From positions 1-41,830 of the forward strand of contig CAKRES010000023.1 of assembly GCA_934317845.1 (NCBI GenBank): DNA of 41,830 nt, read 5' to 3'. This stretch comes from an uncultured Lachnospiraceae bacterium. GTDB lineage: Bacteria; Bacillota; Clostridia; Lachnospirales; Lachnospiraceae. A model generated the notes under the pieces. The model made no database searches and was not told where the DNA came from. It worked only from the letters and a program-made list of their open reading frames with translations. Numbering within the stretch: position 1 is the first letter of the stretch; each line of letters opens with the position of its first letter. The position numbers and the translations under genes are program-made. Shown here piece by piece: positions 24,055-32,476 of the stretch.

Positions 24055-25915
24055 ATTCTTCGGGAACCTCCCAAAGATCTAAGGTTTCTTTTTTCATCGA
24101 TAACGCATCCTGATAAAGACGCAGACTTGCTTTCTCCAGATCGATCCTCTCCTCAGAAAGAGACTGGATCTTCTTTTCTTCGTCATCTCTTACCGATTTT
24201 TTCGTATTGCTGTGATACCAGTATTTCATCAGATTCTGATTATATACGCACATCTTTGGAAGTGGAAAATTCAGATAGCTTAAAAAGATGGCAGACAGAT
24301 AATTGGCATTGACATTGTCTACGGAAAGCTTAGATAAGCCATAATTGTTCCATGTTACAACCGGAGTCTGATAAAGCTCCTCTTCACTGAGTTTATGTTT
24401 TGCCGCCGATGCATAGGCATCATCCGTAAATGGAGGTGCGTGATCACCAAACAATAAAATGACCGTCGGCTCCTCCACCTTTTCAAAGTAGGAAACCAAT
24501 TCTTCAAATGCAGCATTGGCATCATAAACCGCAGAAAAGAAACGACGTACATCCATGGTAGAACGATATTCCTGACTTTTTAAATCCGCTACCTTCACTT
24601 TGGATTTATACTGGTAGGGATGTCCCTTATCATAGTCCAGACAAGGCTTATGTGCCCCGACAGACACGCTGAAATTAAACAACGGCTTTCCACTGTCCTT
24701 GTTTTTTTCATATTTGTCAATGATCTCTTTCGTGAGACAATAATCCGAGATATTGATGTCAAACAGATCATCCGTATATTTCATATTTTCCTTAAAATAC
24801 ATTTCCGAAAACCCAAATGCCTGGTACACATTTTTCCGATTGAAAAAGTCTCCTTTATAAGGATGAATGGCAACCGTATGATACCCCAGTTCATTCATAT
24901 ATCCCACCATGGACATCTGTCCTTCGTTAATGTAATTGTTGTACATCAGATTGCTCGCAAAATATTTGTGTCCGATCCCGGTCAGAAATTCAAACTCCGT
25001 GTTGGCTGTGCCACCGCCAAAAATATCCGAGGCTAAGCTGCCGCCACCATATTCCTTTTGATAATGGTGCATGACCGTCATCGGATCTTTGTCACTTACC
25101 ACATTATCAAAATGATCGGTATCATATAGTGATTCACTCATGATCACAATAATATTGGGTTTTACAGAGCTTGTGTTTTTGGTTTCTCCCTCTGCAACAC
25201 CATCAATATCTTCCTTTTTGCTCTTTCCCGCTCTCACGTAATCCTCACTTAAAAGAGGCGTATAATCTTCCTGTGTGATCAGATGCGGCAGTGTATTATT
25301 AGGGATCAAAGATAAGAGAAGTCCGTATTTGTTCTCCAGATAATCCACATCTCCCATATAGTCAGTCAGATTTTCCGTAAAGTATACTCCAAAGGCTGCA
25401 ATAAGTGTCACACAAAGTCCTGCCGCTGCATTCAGCAAACGCTTTTTTACCGTTCTCTTTTTCTCTTTTTTGGGTGCATGAAAATGCTGGATCAGAAAGG
25501 AAAGGAGAAGCATCAACGCCACCACTGCCGCATAATAAAACAAATGTCTGGAAAGTGTCACATCGTCCTTCGTAAAGGTAAGCTCTCCTTTCAAAAAGGA
25601 CAACAGATCATCCCCCGTAACATACTCGCTGCGCATTGTGTATTTTAGATAATTGACACTTCCCCAGAGCCAGCTGATCACATACCAGAAAAGGGTAGAA
25701 AAAAAGAACTGACCACTGATACATACTGTAATGTAATAGCAACCGCCAATAAACCCGGTCGTAAGCAACACATATGGCAGCCGGTGCGTCACCCATGTAA
25801 CAACTGCCTGCATACTGCCATGTGCAAGATATTCCATTCCAAGTGATAATACCAAAGAAAACACCAGTACCAGCAGCACACGCTGTAACTGCCATGATTT
25901 CCAAACTTTCTGCAT
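24053..25915 (-). CDS. LtaS/MdoB-type sulfatase-fold phosphoglycerol transferase
   Basis: A 620-residue membrane enzyme. About five membrane segments lie in the first 180 residues. The extracellular alkaline-phosphatase-superfamily domain (about 252-560) carries IIVIMSESL (metal ligand Glu261), FGGGTANTEFEFLTG (Thr303, equivalent to the nucleophile of LtaS), AIHPYKGDFFNR, SVGAHKPC and ILLFGDHAPPF (Asp-His metal ligands). Such enzymes move glycerol phosphate from phosphatidylglycerol to lipoteichoic acid or other glycans. The acceptor here is unknown, as many Lachnospiraceae have atypical teichoic polymers. A charged C-terminal helix (about 575-620) is extra. It starts 4 bases after the NUDIX gene, so the two form an operon. 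Confidence 0.92.
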   Translation of the reverse strand: MQKVWKSWQLQRVLLVLVFSLVLSLGMEYLAHGSMQAVVTWVTHRLPYVLLTTGFIGGCYYITVCISGQFFFSTLFWYVISWLWGSVNYLKYTMRSEYVTGDDLLSFLKGELTFTKDDVTLSRHLFYYAAVVALMLLLSFLIQHFHAPKKEKKRTVKKRLLNAAAGLCVTLIAAFGVYFTENLTDYMGDVDYLENKYGLLLSLIPNNTLPHLITQEDYTPLLSEDYVRAGKSKKEDIDGVAEGETKNTSSVKPNIIVIMSESLYDTDHFDNVVSDKDPMTVMHHYQKEYGGGSLASDIFGGGTANTEFEFLTGIGHKYFASNLMYNNYINEGQMSMVGYMNELGYHTVAIHPYKGDFFNRKNVYQAFGFSEMYFKENMKYTDDLFDINISDYCLTKEIIDKYEKNKDSGKPLFNFSVSVGAHKPCLDYDKGHPYQYKSKVKVADLKSQEYRSTMDVRRFFSAVYDANAAFEELVSYFEKVEEPTVILLFGDHAPPFTDDAYASAAKHKLSEEELYQTPVVTWNNYGLSKLSVDNVNANYLSAIFLSYLNFPLPKMCVYNQNLMKYWYHSNTKKSVRDDEEKKIQSLSEERIDLEKASLRLYQDALSMKKETLDLWEVPEE

Positions 25916-25919
25916 TGAT

Positions 25920-26402
25920 CTATCCTTCCTTTTTAAGCGTCATCTTTGTTCCGTCAAGCCACGCCTCTTTTAAATTTTCCCCCTCATATATCAGCTTCAA
26001 AGAAAAAAAACTCTCTCTCTCCAAAAGCAGCTTTAAGAAAATGCGGTCGCCCTCCCAGAGACGAAGGGAAAACACATCTTCTTTCTTTACCCATGCAAGC
26101 TCTCCTTCCTCGCACTCCTTCTGTGTCCCCGTCCAGGCATCGGCAGTGAACAAACTCATATATTCTGCTTCATGATCGTTGTATACAAATGTCACCAGAC
26201 CTCTGTAGCGATACGAGCTCAGAGAAAATCCCGTTTCCTCATATACCTCTCGTACCACGCAATCTTCCGGACTTTCCTGAAATTCAAAATGACCACCGAC
26301 GCCGATCCATTTTCCTTGATTGATATCCTGTTTTTTCTTGATGCGATGCAGCATCAGATAATATCCGTCTTGTTCCAGATAGCATAATGTTGTCAGCTCC
26401 AT
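25920..26402 (-). CDS. NUDIX hydrolase (MutT-like, 8-oxo-dGTP diphosphatase type)
   Basis: A 160-residue protein. The start at 26402 has AAGGAG 6 bases upstream and gives the standard MELTTLCYLEQDGYYLMLHR opening. The NUDIX box is complete (residues 37-59: G-5x-E-7x-REVYEETGF) and preceded by GKWIGVGGHF. The sequence resembles the Firmicutes MutT/YtkD-like enzymes annotated as 8-oxo-dGTP diphosphatases, which would cleanse the nucleotide pool. Other nucleoside diphosphate substrates are possible. It is first in a two-gene operon with the LtaS-like gene; the functional link is not obvious. Confidence 0.93.
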   Translation of the reverse strand: MELTTLCYLEQDGYYLMLHRIKKKQDINQGKWIGVGGHFEFQESPEDCVVREVYEETGFSLSSYRYRGLVTFVYNDHEAEYMSLFTADAWTGTQKECEEGELAWVKKEDVFSLRLWEGDRIFLKLLLERESFFSLKLIYEGENLKEAWLDGTKMTLKKEG

Positions 26403-26464
26403 ATTCTTCTCCTTCGTCCTGTTTTCTGCTGCTATCTTATCACAAAACATTTCGCTCTACTATA

Positions 26465-26493
26465 TTGAAAAATGTTATACAATTTGATATGGT
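26465..26493 (+). promoter_or_regulatory. Promoter of the dus gene
   Basis: TTGAAA (26465-26470), 17 bases, TATGGT (26488-26493) with an upstream TGA (extended -10). The gene start is 26 bases downstream, giving a very short leader. Confidence 0.55.
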
Positions 26494-26518
26494 GAAAGAA
26501 AAAAGGAAATAATGTATC

Positions 26519-27499
26519 ATGAAATTTTATCTTGCCCCCATGGAGGGACTGACCGGTTACGTGTACCGTAATGCCTACCATCAATTTTTTACTGCTATGG
26601 ACAGCTATTTTACACCTTTTCTGTCTCCCACACAAAAGAAAGTATTAAAAAGCCGGGAGAAAAAGGACGTAGCACCCGAACACAACGAAGGCAGGAACGT
26701 TGTGCCACAGATCTTAACGAACCAGAGCAGTCATTTTATAGAAACGTGCCGGTATCTTGCCGGTCTTGGATATAGCGAAGTAAATCTGAATCTCGGCTGT
26801 CCTTCCAAAACAGTCGTTACCAAAAGAAAAGGAGCCGGATTTTTAGATGATCCCCATGCCCTCGACCAATTTTTTGCTGAAGTGTTTCAAGGGCTTTCCT
26901 CCGATTCATCACTAAAAGACATGAAAGTATCTGTCAAAACACGGTTAGGACTTTCTTTTGCAGAGGAGTTTCCAGATCTGCTTAACGTATACAATGCCCA
27001 TCCAATCAGTGAGCTGATCATACATCCCAGAGTGCAGGAAGACTTTTATGACCATACGCCAGACCTCACCCAGTTTCAGTATGCATGGGAAAAGAGCGTC
27101 CACCCGGTCTGCTATAATGGAGATATTTTTACAAAAGCACAGTATGAGCAGCTTCTCTCACGCTTTCCAACGCTTGAACGTATCATGCTCGGTCGTGGCA
27201 TCTTAGCCAATCCGGCATTGTTAGAGGAGATCACAGGAATGGGGAAACTTGATTCCAGACGTCTTACCCTTTTTCATGAAGCCTTATATCAGGGGTATCA
27301 AAAGGAAATGAATTCCGAACGGGATACGTTATTTAAAATGAAAGCACTCTGGTTTTACTTAGGAAAACTATATCCGGATGCAAAAAAAGAAAAGAAAGCC
27401 ATCAAAAAAGCCACCCGGTTCTTAGAGTATGAACCTGCAGTGGCAATGTTATTGAGTCAAGAGCCCGTGACATCTGCGATCACATTTACCCAAATATAA
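26519..27499 (+). CDS. tRNA-dihydrouridine synthase
   Basis: A 326-residue FMN enzyme that reduces uridine in the D-loop of tRNA. The TIM-barrel start MKFYLAPMEGLTGYVYRNAY and the active-site NLGCPSKTVVTKRKGAGFL (catalytic Cys in GCP) are typical. KVSVKTRLG, HPRVQEDFY, CYNGDIF and IMLGRGILANPALLEEI (phosphate-binding) follow in the correct order. The GCPSKTV form resembles the DusC-like branch, but the uridine position modified cannot be told. The ribosome binding site (AAGGAAA) is rather far, 12 bases from the ATG. Confidence 0.94.
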   Translation: MKFYLAPMEGLTGYVYRNAYHQFFTAMDSYFTPFLSPTQKKVLKSREKKDVAPEHNEGRNVVPQILTNQSSHFIETCRYLAGLGYSEVNLNLGCPSKTVVTKRKGAGFLDDPHALDQFFAEVFQGLSSDSSLKDMKVSVKTRLGLSFAEEFPDLLNVYNAHPISELIIHPRVQEDFYDHTPDLTQFQYAWEKSVHPVCYNGDIFTKAQYEQLLSRFPTLERIMLGRGILANPALLEEITGMGKLDSRRLTLFHEALYQGYQKEMNSERDTLFKMKALWFYLGKLYPDAKKEKKAIKKATRFLEYEPAVAMLLSQEPVTSAITFTQI

Positions 27500-27501
27500 T
27501 A

Positions 27502-28641
27502 TTATCTTCCAAAATCATCCACATCGGACATGCGCATCCGGATCACCCGGTCTATGGACGGGAAGGAATAGTATCGGTACGCATAGGAGCCCGATTCGTA
27601 AATGGAATACATCTGCCCCTCATCTACCGTGATCTGTTCAAGCTTCTGGGGCAGATCAATGATGTTGATCGCATTTTCATTTGTGTAATCCGGATCCTCC
27701 GTATCATCCGGCAAAATAGAAAATTTCGCCAGCTTGGACGGAAAAATACCATACGATTCCGTGACATACATCCGGTAGGCTGTAAACGTGATCCCCTGCA
27801 CTTTGCTGGAGATTCTGGCAACATTCACCGGAACTGCAATTTTTTGTGGAAGCTGCTGCCCATAGGTTTGCTCATATCTTGCGCTATTCACTTTTTTCAA
27901 TGATCCATTTTGATCGATCGCAAATTTCTGAAGAATACTGTTATTTCCAACCTGAAAATATCCAATATACAGGTGATTTTCATAATATGTCATAAAAGAA
28001 TCTCTTGGGATCGTATAGAGATCCTCTATCTCTGTAAATCCGATTGGACGCCTGCTCAAGGAATAATTATAGTTTTTTAACTGCTTCAATGTAAAAGCAT
28101 TTGCCTGCGCCCGCTTGTCATAGCAGGATACCCAGATTCGCTCATGAATCCAGTCGTAAGCAATTCCACCTACGTGATGCCGTCCTTTCAACACAATTGT
28201 TTTCAAATATTCTCCGCTATTCTTGTTCAGTACATAGATCACTGAATAGTGGGTTCCCGTATGACAGTATGCTCCGATCAGCAGATAATTCTGCACAACA
28301 CAAATGCTCTGCGGCACCATATTGGTACAGACATCATTTGTTCCCGCACGCATCGTTTCCGTCACTTTAAGTCCCGGGATCACGATTGTTCCACTCTCTT
28401 CTTCCGTCTGCATATGTTTCCATGTTGTTCGAAGAATTGGATATTGAAATAAGGACGCCTGCAATGCGGTCAGATTATGCAGAGCCTCTGTATTGGTATG
28501 TTTCTCTTTCGTTACAGGCTCATTATTCTGCCAGTAAGATATCGCAAAGCTTCCCCAAAATCCTGTTGATACCAATATAAAACAAACAACAAAAAAGACA
28601 TAAACAACACGAAGTAACTGTTTGATCCATCGTTGCTTCAT
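27502..28641 (-). CDS. Unknown exported, membrane-anchored protein
   Basis: A 379-residue protein. An upstream in-frame GTG (28659) is less likely than the ATG at 28641, which has GGGGAGG 9 bases upstream. A signal anchor (about 8-36: LLRVVYVFFVVCFILVSTGF) is followed by an extracellular region rich in beta strands. Repeated motifs suggest a beta-propeller: QNYLLIGAYCHTGTHYSVIY, IAYDWIHERIWVSCYD, YENHLYIGYFQVG, FTAYRMYVTES and DEGQMYSIYESGS. No catalytic motif is recognised. It is convergent with dus (2-base gap, no terminator visible) and lies between dus and trpS, and may be monocistronic. Confidence 0.8.
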   Translation of the reverse strand: MKQRWIKQLLRVVYVFFVVCFILVSTGFWGSFAISYWQNNEPVTKEKHTNTEALHNLTALQASLFQYPILRTTWKHMQTEEESGTIVIPGLKVTETMRAGTNDVCTNMVPQSICVVQNYLLIGAYCHTGTHYSVIYVLNKNSGEYLKTIVLKGRHHVGGIAYDWIHERIWVSCYDKRAQANAFTLKQLKNYNYSLSRRPIGFTEIEDLYTIPRDSFMTYYENHLYIGYFQVGNNSILQKFAIDQNGSLKKVNSARYEQTYGQQLPQKIAVPVNVARISSKVQGITFTAYRMYVTESYGIFPSKLAKFSILPDDTEDPDYTNENAINIIDLPQKLEQITVDEGQMYSIYESGSYAYRYYSFPSIDRVIRMRMSDVDDFGR

Positions 28642-28686
28642 CTGCTTATGCCTCCCCACCTGTTGTGTTATGATCTTCTCTATACC

Positions 28687-29772
28687 TTAGCCCTGATAAC
28701 GCTGCATTGTCTCTTTAATGAGATTGTTATCATCAAAATAATTGATCTTCATGGCACTCTTTACATCACGTAATGTCTCGGCTGCTACTTTTTCAGCAGC
28801 CTCGCTACCTTTTCTTAAGATCTCATATACCGCAGGAATATCTTTCTCCCACTTTGCTCTTCTCTCGCGGATTGGTGCAAGTTCAGACTGTAATACATTG
28901 TTCAGGAATTTCTTCACTTTCACATCACCTAATCCGCCACGCTGATAATGCTCCTTTAACTCATCGAGACTCTTATAATCCGGCAGGAACTGCTCAAAAT
29001 GTTCCGGTTTGCAGAATGCATCCAGATAAGTAAATACACAGTTACCCTCAATCTTACCCGGATCTTCAATCCGGATGTGATCCGGATCCGTATACATTGA
29101 CATTACCTTTTTCTTGACATCACTTTCGCTGTCCGAGAGATATATACAATTATTTAAGGATTTGCTCATCTTCGCCTTGCCATCAATCCCCGGCAGACGC
29201 ATACATGCCTTGTTGTCCGGTAATAAGATCTCAGGCTCTACCAGTGCTTCCCCATATACCGTGTTGAACTTATGCACAATCTCCTTACACTGCTCCAGCA
29301 TCGGCATCTGATCTTCTCCAACCGGTACGGTTGTAGCTTTAAAAGCTGTTATATCTGCTGCCTGACTGATCGGATAGGTAAAGAATCCAACCGGAATACT
29401 CGCCTCAAAGTGACGCATCTGAATCTCAGACTTTACGGTAGGATTGCGCTGCAGGCGGGACACTGTTACAAGATTCATATAATAAAAGCTAAGCTCTGTA
29501 AGCTCCGGAACCATCGACTGGATAAACAATGTAGATTTCTCCGGATCAAGGCCTGCAGACAGATAGTCAAGTGCCACCTCTACAATGTTCTGACGCACCT
29601 TCTCCGGATTGTCTGCATTGTCTGTCAATGCCTGCGCATCTGCGATCATAATATAGATCTTTTCAAATTCACCGGAATTTTGAAGCTCTACCCTTCGTCT
29701 TAAAGACCCTACATAATGTCCTACATGTAACCGTCCGGTTGGACGATCTCCTGTTAATATAATCTTACCCAT
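28687..29772 (-). CDS. trpS: Tryptophanyl-tRNA synthetase
   Basis: A 361-residue class I aminoacyl-tRNA synthetase. The ATG at 29772 is preferred because AGGAG lies 7 bases upstream and the product then opens MGKIILTGDRPTGRLHVGHY, as in the family. His16-x-x-His19 is the HIGH motif; KMSKS lies near residue 220 in GKAKMSKSLNN. The length is slightly above the common ~330, owing to a longer central part (VGEDQMPMLEQCKEIVHKF region and after). The leader holds a terminator-like hairpin, but no T-box elements were seen. Confidence 0.96.
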   Translation of the reverse strand: MGKIILTGDRPTGRLHVGHYVGSLRRRVELQNSGEFEKIYIMIADAQALTDNADNPEKVRQNIVEVALDYLSAGLDPEKSTLFIQSMVPELTELSFYYMNLVTVSRLQRNPTVKSEIQMRHFEASIPVGFFTYPISQAADITAFKATTVPVGEDQMPMLEQCKEIVHKFNTVYGEALVEPEILLPDNKACMRLPGIDGKAKMSKSLNNCIYLSDSESDVKKKVMSMYTDPDHIRIEDPGKIEGNCVFTYLDAFCKPEHFEQFLPDYKSLDELKEHYQRGGLGDVKVKKFLNNVLQSELAPIRERRAKWEKDIPAVYEILRKGSEAAEKVAAETLRDVKSAMKINYFDDNNLIKETMQRYQG

Positions 29773-29811
29773 AACTGTTCTCCTATATCCATTCATTTTC
29801 AACAAGAAACA

Positions 29812-29833
29812 AGCAAGGATGCTTATCCTTGCT
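29812..29833 (-). terminator. Hairpin between the acyl-CoA ligase and trpS (terminator or attenuator)
   Basis: AGCAAGGAT (29812-29820) pairs with ATCCTTGCT (29825-29833), a 9-bp stem with a 4-base loop. On the minus strand the tract after it is TGTTTCTTGTT, a moderate T-run. It stands only 40 bases before the trpS ATG and downstream of a plausible trpS promoter. It could therefore end the ligase transcript, attenuate trpS, or do both. Confidence 0.6.
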
Positions 29834-29848
29834 CTTCCTCGTTTTTTT

Positions 29849-29877
29849 ATTTTATCACTTTTTTACAGATTATACAA
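29849..29877 (-). promoter_or_regulatory. Possible trpS promoter
   Basis: Minus strand TTGTAT (29877-29872), 17 bases, TAAAAT (29854-29849). It lies after the stop of the acyl-CoA ligase and before the hairpin at 29812-29833. If real, the trpS leader is about 70 nt and includes that hairpin. Confidence 0.45.
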
Positions 29878-29905
29878 ATAGTTTCGCACAGATGGTTGCT
29901 CCCTC

Positions 29906-31540
29906 TTATGCCCGGTTTTCTTCTGCAACCAGATTCTCTACACCATACTTTTTGCGCAAAGCCGGCTTTTCAATCTTACCGGTTGCATTTCTCGGCACCT
30001 CGGCAAAAATGATCTTTTTCGGACGCTTGTATCGTGGCAGATCCATACAATAATCCATGATCTCTTCCTCACAGCACTCCATGCCCTCTTTGATGGAGAT
30101 GACAGCACCTGTGATCTCGCCCAAACGCTTGTCCGGCAGCCCGATAACTGCAACATCCTTCACCTTGTCATAGGCACTTAAGAAATTCTCAATCTGTACC
30201 GGGTAAATATTCTCGCCACCGCTGACGATCACATCCTTTTTCCGGTCTACCAGATAGATAAATCCATCTGGATCTTTCATTGCCATATCTCCGGTGTAAA
30301 GCCAGCCATCTTTTAAGGTTGCTTTGGTGGCATCCTCGTCATTATAGTAACAGGTCATCACACCCGGACCCTTGACGATCAGCTCACCAACCTCGCCCTG
30401 TGCGACTTCTGTGCCATTTTCATCTACGATCTTTGCCTCCCAGCGGTAACCTGGAATACCGATCGCACCCACTTTATCAACATTGTCCATGCCAAGATGT
30501 ACGCAACCCGGACCGGTCGACTCAGACAGTCCGTAGTTTGTATCATATTTATGATGTGGAAAATATTCCATCCAGTGCTTGATCAATGATGGTGGTACCG
30601 GCTGTGCTCCAATGTGCATCAAACGCCACTGATCCAGCTCATAATCTTCCAGATGCAGATCCCCACGGTCTAACGCATCTAAAATATCCTGCGCCCATGG
30701 CACTAACAGCCACACGATCGTGCAGTGCTCCTGCGACACCGCTTTCAAGATTACATCCGGCTTTGTACCCTTTAACAACACTGCTTTACTTCCCGCACAG
30801 AGACTTCCCATCCAGTGGAATTTGGCTCCGGTATGATAAAGCGGCGGAATACATAAAAAAGTATCCTCCCTGCTTGTCTCATGGTGCTTCTGTTCCATCT
30901 GAGCAGCCTGCAGCAGACTCTCATGGTTATGTAAGATCGCCTTTGGAAATCCAGTCGTTCCGGAAGAAAAATAAATCGCTGCATCATCCTCGTCCTCTAA
31001 ACGCACCAGTGGTGCTTTGCTGGAACAATCTGCAACCAGCTCCATATAACTCTCTGCAAAAGTCGGACAGTGATCTCCCACATAGATCAGCAGACGTCCT
31101 TTTTCTAATTTATCTGCGATCGACTCAATACGTCCGATAAACTCCGGACCAAAAAATAAAACATCTACCTCCGCAAGATTGGCACAATACATGATCTCAT
31201 CCGCATCAAACCGGAAGTTAAACGGAACTGCGATCGCTCCACTCTTTAAGATACCAAAATAGATCGGAAGCCATTCCAGACAGTTGAACATGAGGATTGC
31301 TACCTTGTCTCCGCGCTTTACGCCGCGGTTCAATAACATATTTGCCACACGGTTGGCTTTCTCATCAAACACGCCCCATGTGATCTCTCTTCGATATGGT
31401 TTTGACTCTGTCGTCTGTACGAGATCATACTCTTTCCATGTCGTCTTTCTCGTGTCTTCAATCGATGGATTCAGCTCCACCAGTGCTACTTCGTCACCAT
31501 ATAATTTGCAGTTTCTCTCTAAATAATCTGTAACTGGCAT
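29906..31540 (-). CDS. Acyl-CoA synthetase (AMP-binding, ANL superfamily)
   Basis: A 544-residue adenylate-forming ligase that activates a carboxylic acid to its CoA thioester with ATP. The P-loop-like AMP motif is at residues 190-200 (YFSSGTTGFPK). YGLSESTGPG, YTGDMAMKDPDGFIYLVDRKKD and the hinge VSGGENIYP follow. The C-terminal catalytic Lys is in PRNATGKIEKPALRK. The N-terminal part, VELNPSIEDTRKTTWKEYDL and on, is not typical of acetyl-CoA synthetase and is more like medium/long-chain or aryl acid ligases. The acid is not predictable by eye. It has its own promoter and is divergent from an XRE regulator. Confidence 0.93.
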   Translation of the reverse strand: MPVTDYLERNCKLYGDEVALVELNPSIEDTRKTTWKEYDLVQTTESKPYRREITWGVFDEKANRVANMLLNRGVKRGDKVAILMFNCLEWLPIYFGILKSGAIAVPFNFRFDADEIMYCANLAEVDVLFFGPEFIGRIESIADKLEKGRLLIYVGDHCPTFAESYMELVADCSSKAPLVRLEDEDDAAIYFSSGTTGFPKAILHNHESLLQAAQMEQKHHETSREDTFLCIPPLYHTGAKFHWMGSLCAGSKAVLLKGTKPDVILKAVSQEHCTIVWLLVPWAQDILDALDRGDLHLEDYELDQWRLMHIGAQPVPPSLIKHWMEYFPHHKYDTNYGLSESTGPGCVHLGMDNVDKVGAIGIPGYRWEAKIVDENGTEVAQGEVGELIVKGPGVMTCYYNDEDATKATLKDGWLYTGDMAMKDPDGFIYLVDRKKDVIVSGGENIYPVQIENFLSAYDKVKDVAVIGLPDKRLGEITGAVISIKEGMECCEEEIMDYCMDLPRYKRPKKIIFAEVPRNATGKIEKPALRKKYGVENLVAEENRA

Positions 31541-31605
31541 TACCCTGTACCTCTTTTCATTTACTTTACCGCTTTAAAGCTTTTGTGCGATAAATCATTA
31601 CTTTT

Positions 31606-31634
31606 AGAGTACCATAAACAGCAAGGTTCGTCAA
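31606..31634 (-). promoter_or_regulatory. Promoter of the acyl-CoA synthetase gene
   Basis: Minus strand TTGACG (31634-31629), exactly 17 bases, TACTCT (31611-31606) preceded by TGG (extended -10). Leader about 60 nt. The 217-base gap to the XRE gene otherwise holds AT-rich sequence in which I see no clear second promoter. Confidence 0.72.
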
Positions 31635-31757
31635 TGATTCGTTGCTACCCGATCTTTGCCGGAATCTGATAATTATAAAATTATTCCGCATTACTTCTAT
31701 TTTGGACACATTTTACGCTGTGAATTGAATAAAATAAACAAAAAGGAGGTTCTCATT

Positions 31758-31997
31758 ATGGCGGAACGACTCACACAGACCAGTTATCCAATTATCGGCA
31801 GTAATATCACCCGTCTTCGCAAAGAACGAAATATGCGTGCGGTAGATGTAATTGCCCAGTTACAGCTCAGAGGGATTTATGTTACCACGGGTATTTTCAG
31901 CAAAGTGGAACATGGCCGCAATAATCCTACTGTAGAAATGCTGATTGCTTTAACTGAAATCTTTCACTGCGATTTCAATGAATTTTTCAAGGAATAA
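31758..31997 (+). CDS. Small XRE-family HTH regulator
   Basis: A 79-residue protein consisting of little more than one helix-turn-helix. The ATG at 31758 has a perfect AAGGAGG 8 bases upstream; longer readings lack one. The HTH_3 pattern is clear: IGSNITRLRKERNMRAVDVIAQLQ, then TGIFSKVEHGRNNPTVEMLIALTEIFHCDFNEFF. The 3 extra residues between the HTH helices (LRGIYVTTG) are typical of a Firmicutes subgroup. It is divergent from the acyl-CoA ligase and may regulate it (inference). Its 3' end overlaps the next, convergent gene by 34 bases. Confidence 0.9.
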   Translation: MAERLTQTSYPIIGSNITRLRKERNMRAVDVIAQLQLRGIYVTTGIFSKVEHGRNNPTVEMLIALTEIFHCDFNEFFKE

Positions 31998-32365
31998 CTA
32001 CCATTTTCCTCTGGTAAAAACAAATTGCCCTGCAGATCAAAGGCTGGCTTTATATACTGCTGGCTTTTTTCGATCTCTTTTTGTGTGAGAGATACCCACT
32101 TCTCTTCCTGCTGTTTTACCAACAACAAACTTCCAAAAAACACCTGCTGGATCAGACCATCTTTTAGATATACCCGATTCAGCTTTTTTGTTTTATCCGC
32201 ATTTTTTCGCTCACACAGCACCATATCATCAGGGAGGATATGTACTTTTATTTCTCCACCAAGCAATGCTGCAAATGCTTCTTCCCGGTTCTCTATCTGT
32301 ATTTTCCGACCGGAATAAACCACGCCATTTTCTTTTACTTCCATGTAATAAGCGGTAATCTTCAT
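31964..32365 (-). CDS. DUF3846-like protein of unknown function
   Basis: A 133-residue protein with AAGGGAG 8 bases before its ATG. The pattern AALLGGEIKVHILPDDMVLC, then LNRVYL, then VFFGSLLLVKQ and WVSLTQKEIEKSQQYI matches the order seen in DUF3846 proteins (VGG-x-I-E-x-V, LNR, I-x-G-T-F-F-I-V, SLT-x-E-Q-x-x-x-Y). Those are usually carried on plasmids, phages and accessory regions of Clostridia. The resemblance is by eye only. It is convergent with, and overlaps by 34 bases, the XRE gene. Confidence 0.7.
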   Translation of the reverse strand: MKITAYYMEVKENGVVYSGRKIQIENREEAFAALLGGEIKVHILPDDMVLCERKNADKTKKLNRVYLKDGLIQQVFFGSLLLVKQQEEKWVSLTQKEIEKSQQYIKPAFDLQGNLFLPEENGSYSLKNSLKSQ

Positions 32366-32476
32366 TCTTACACTCCCTTATCTTTGCATATTTCTATTTA
32401 TCTTTTCACAATATATCATGAAAATAAAAATATTTGCATCCGATGTAAGATTTATACTTATTATAGTAGAAAATGG

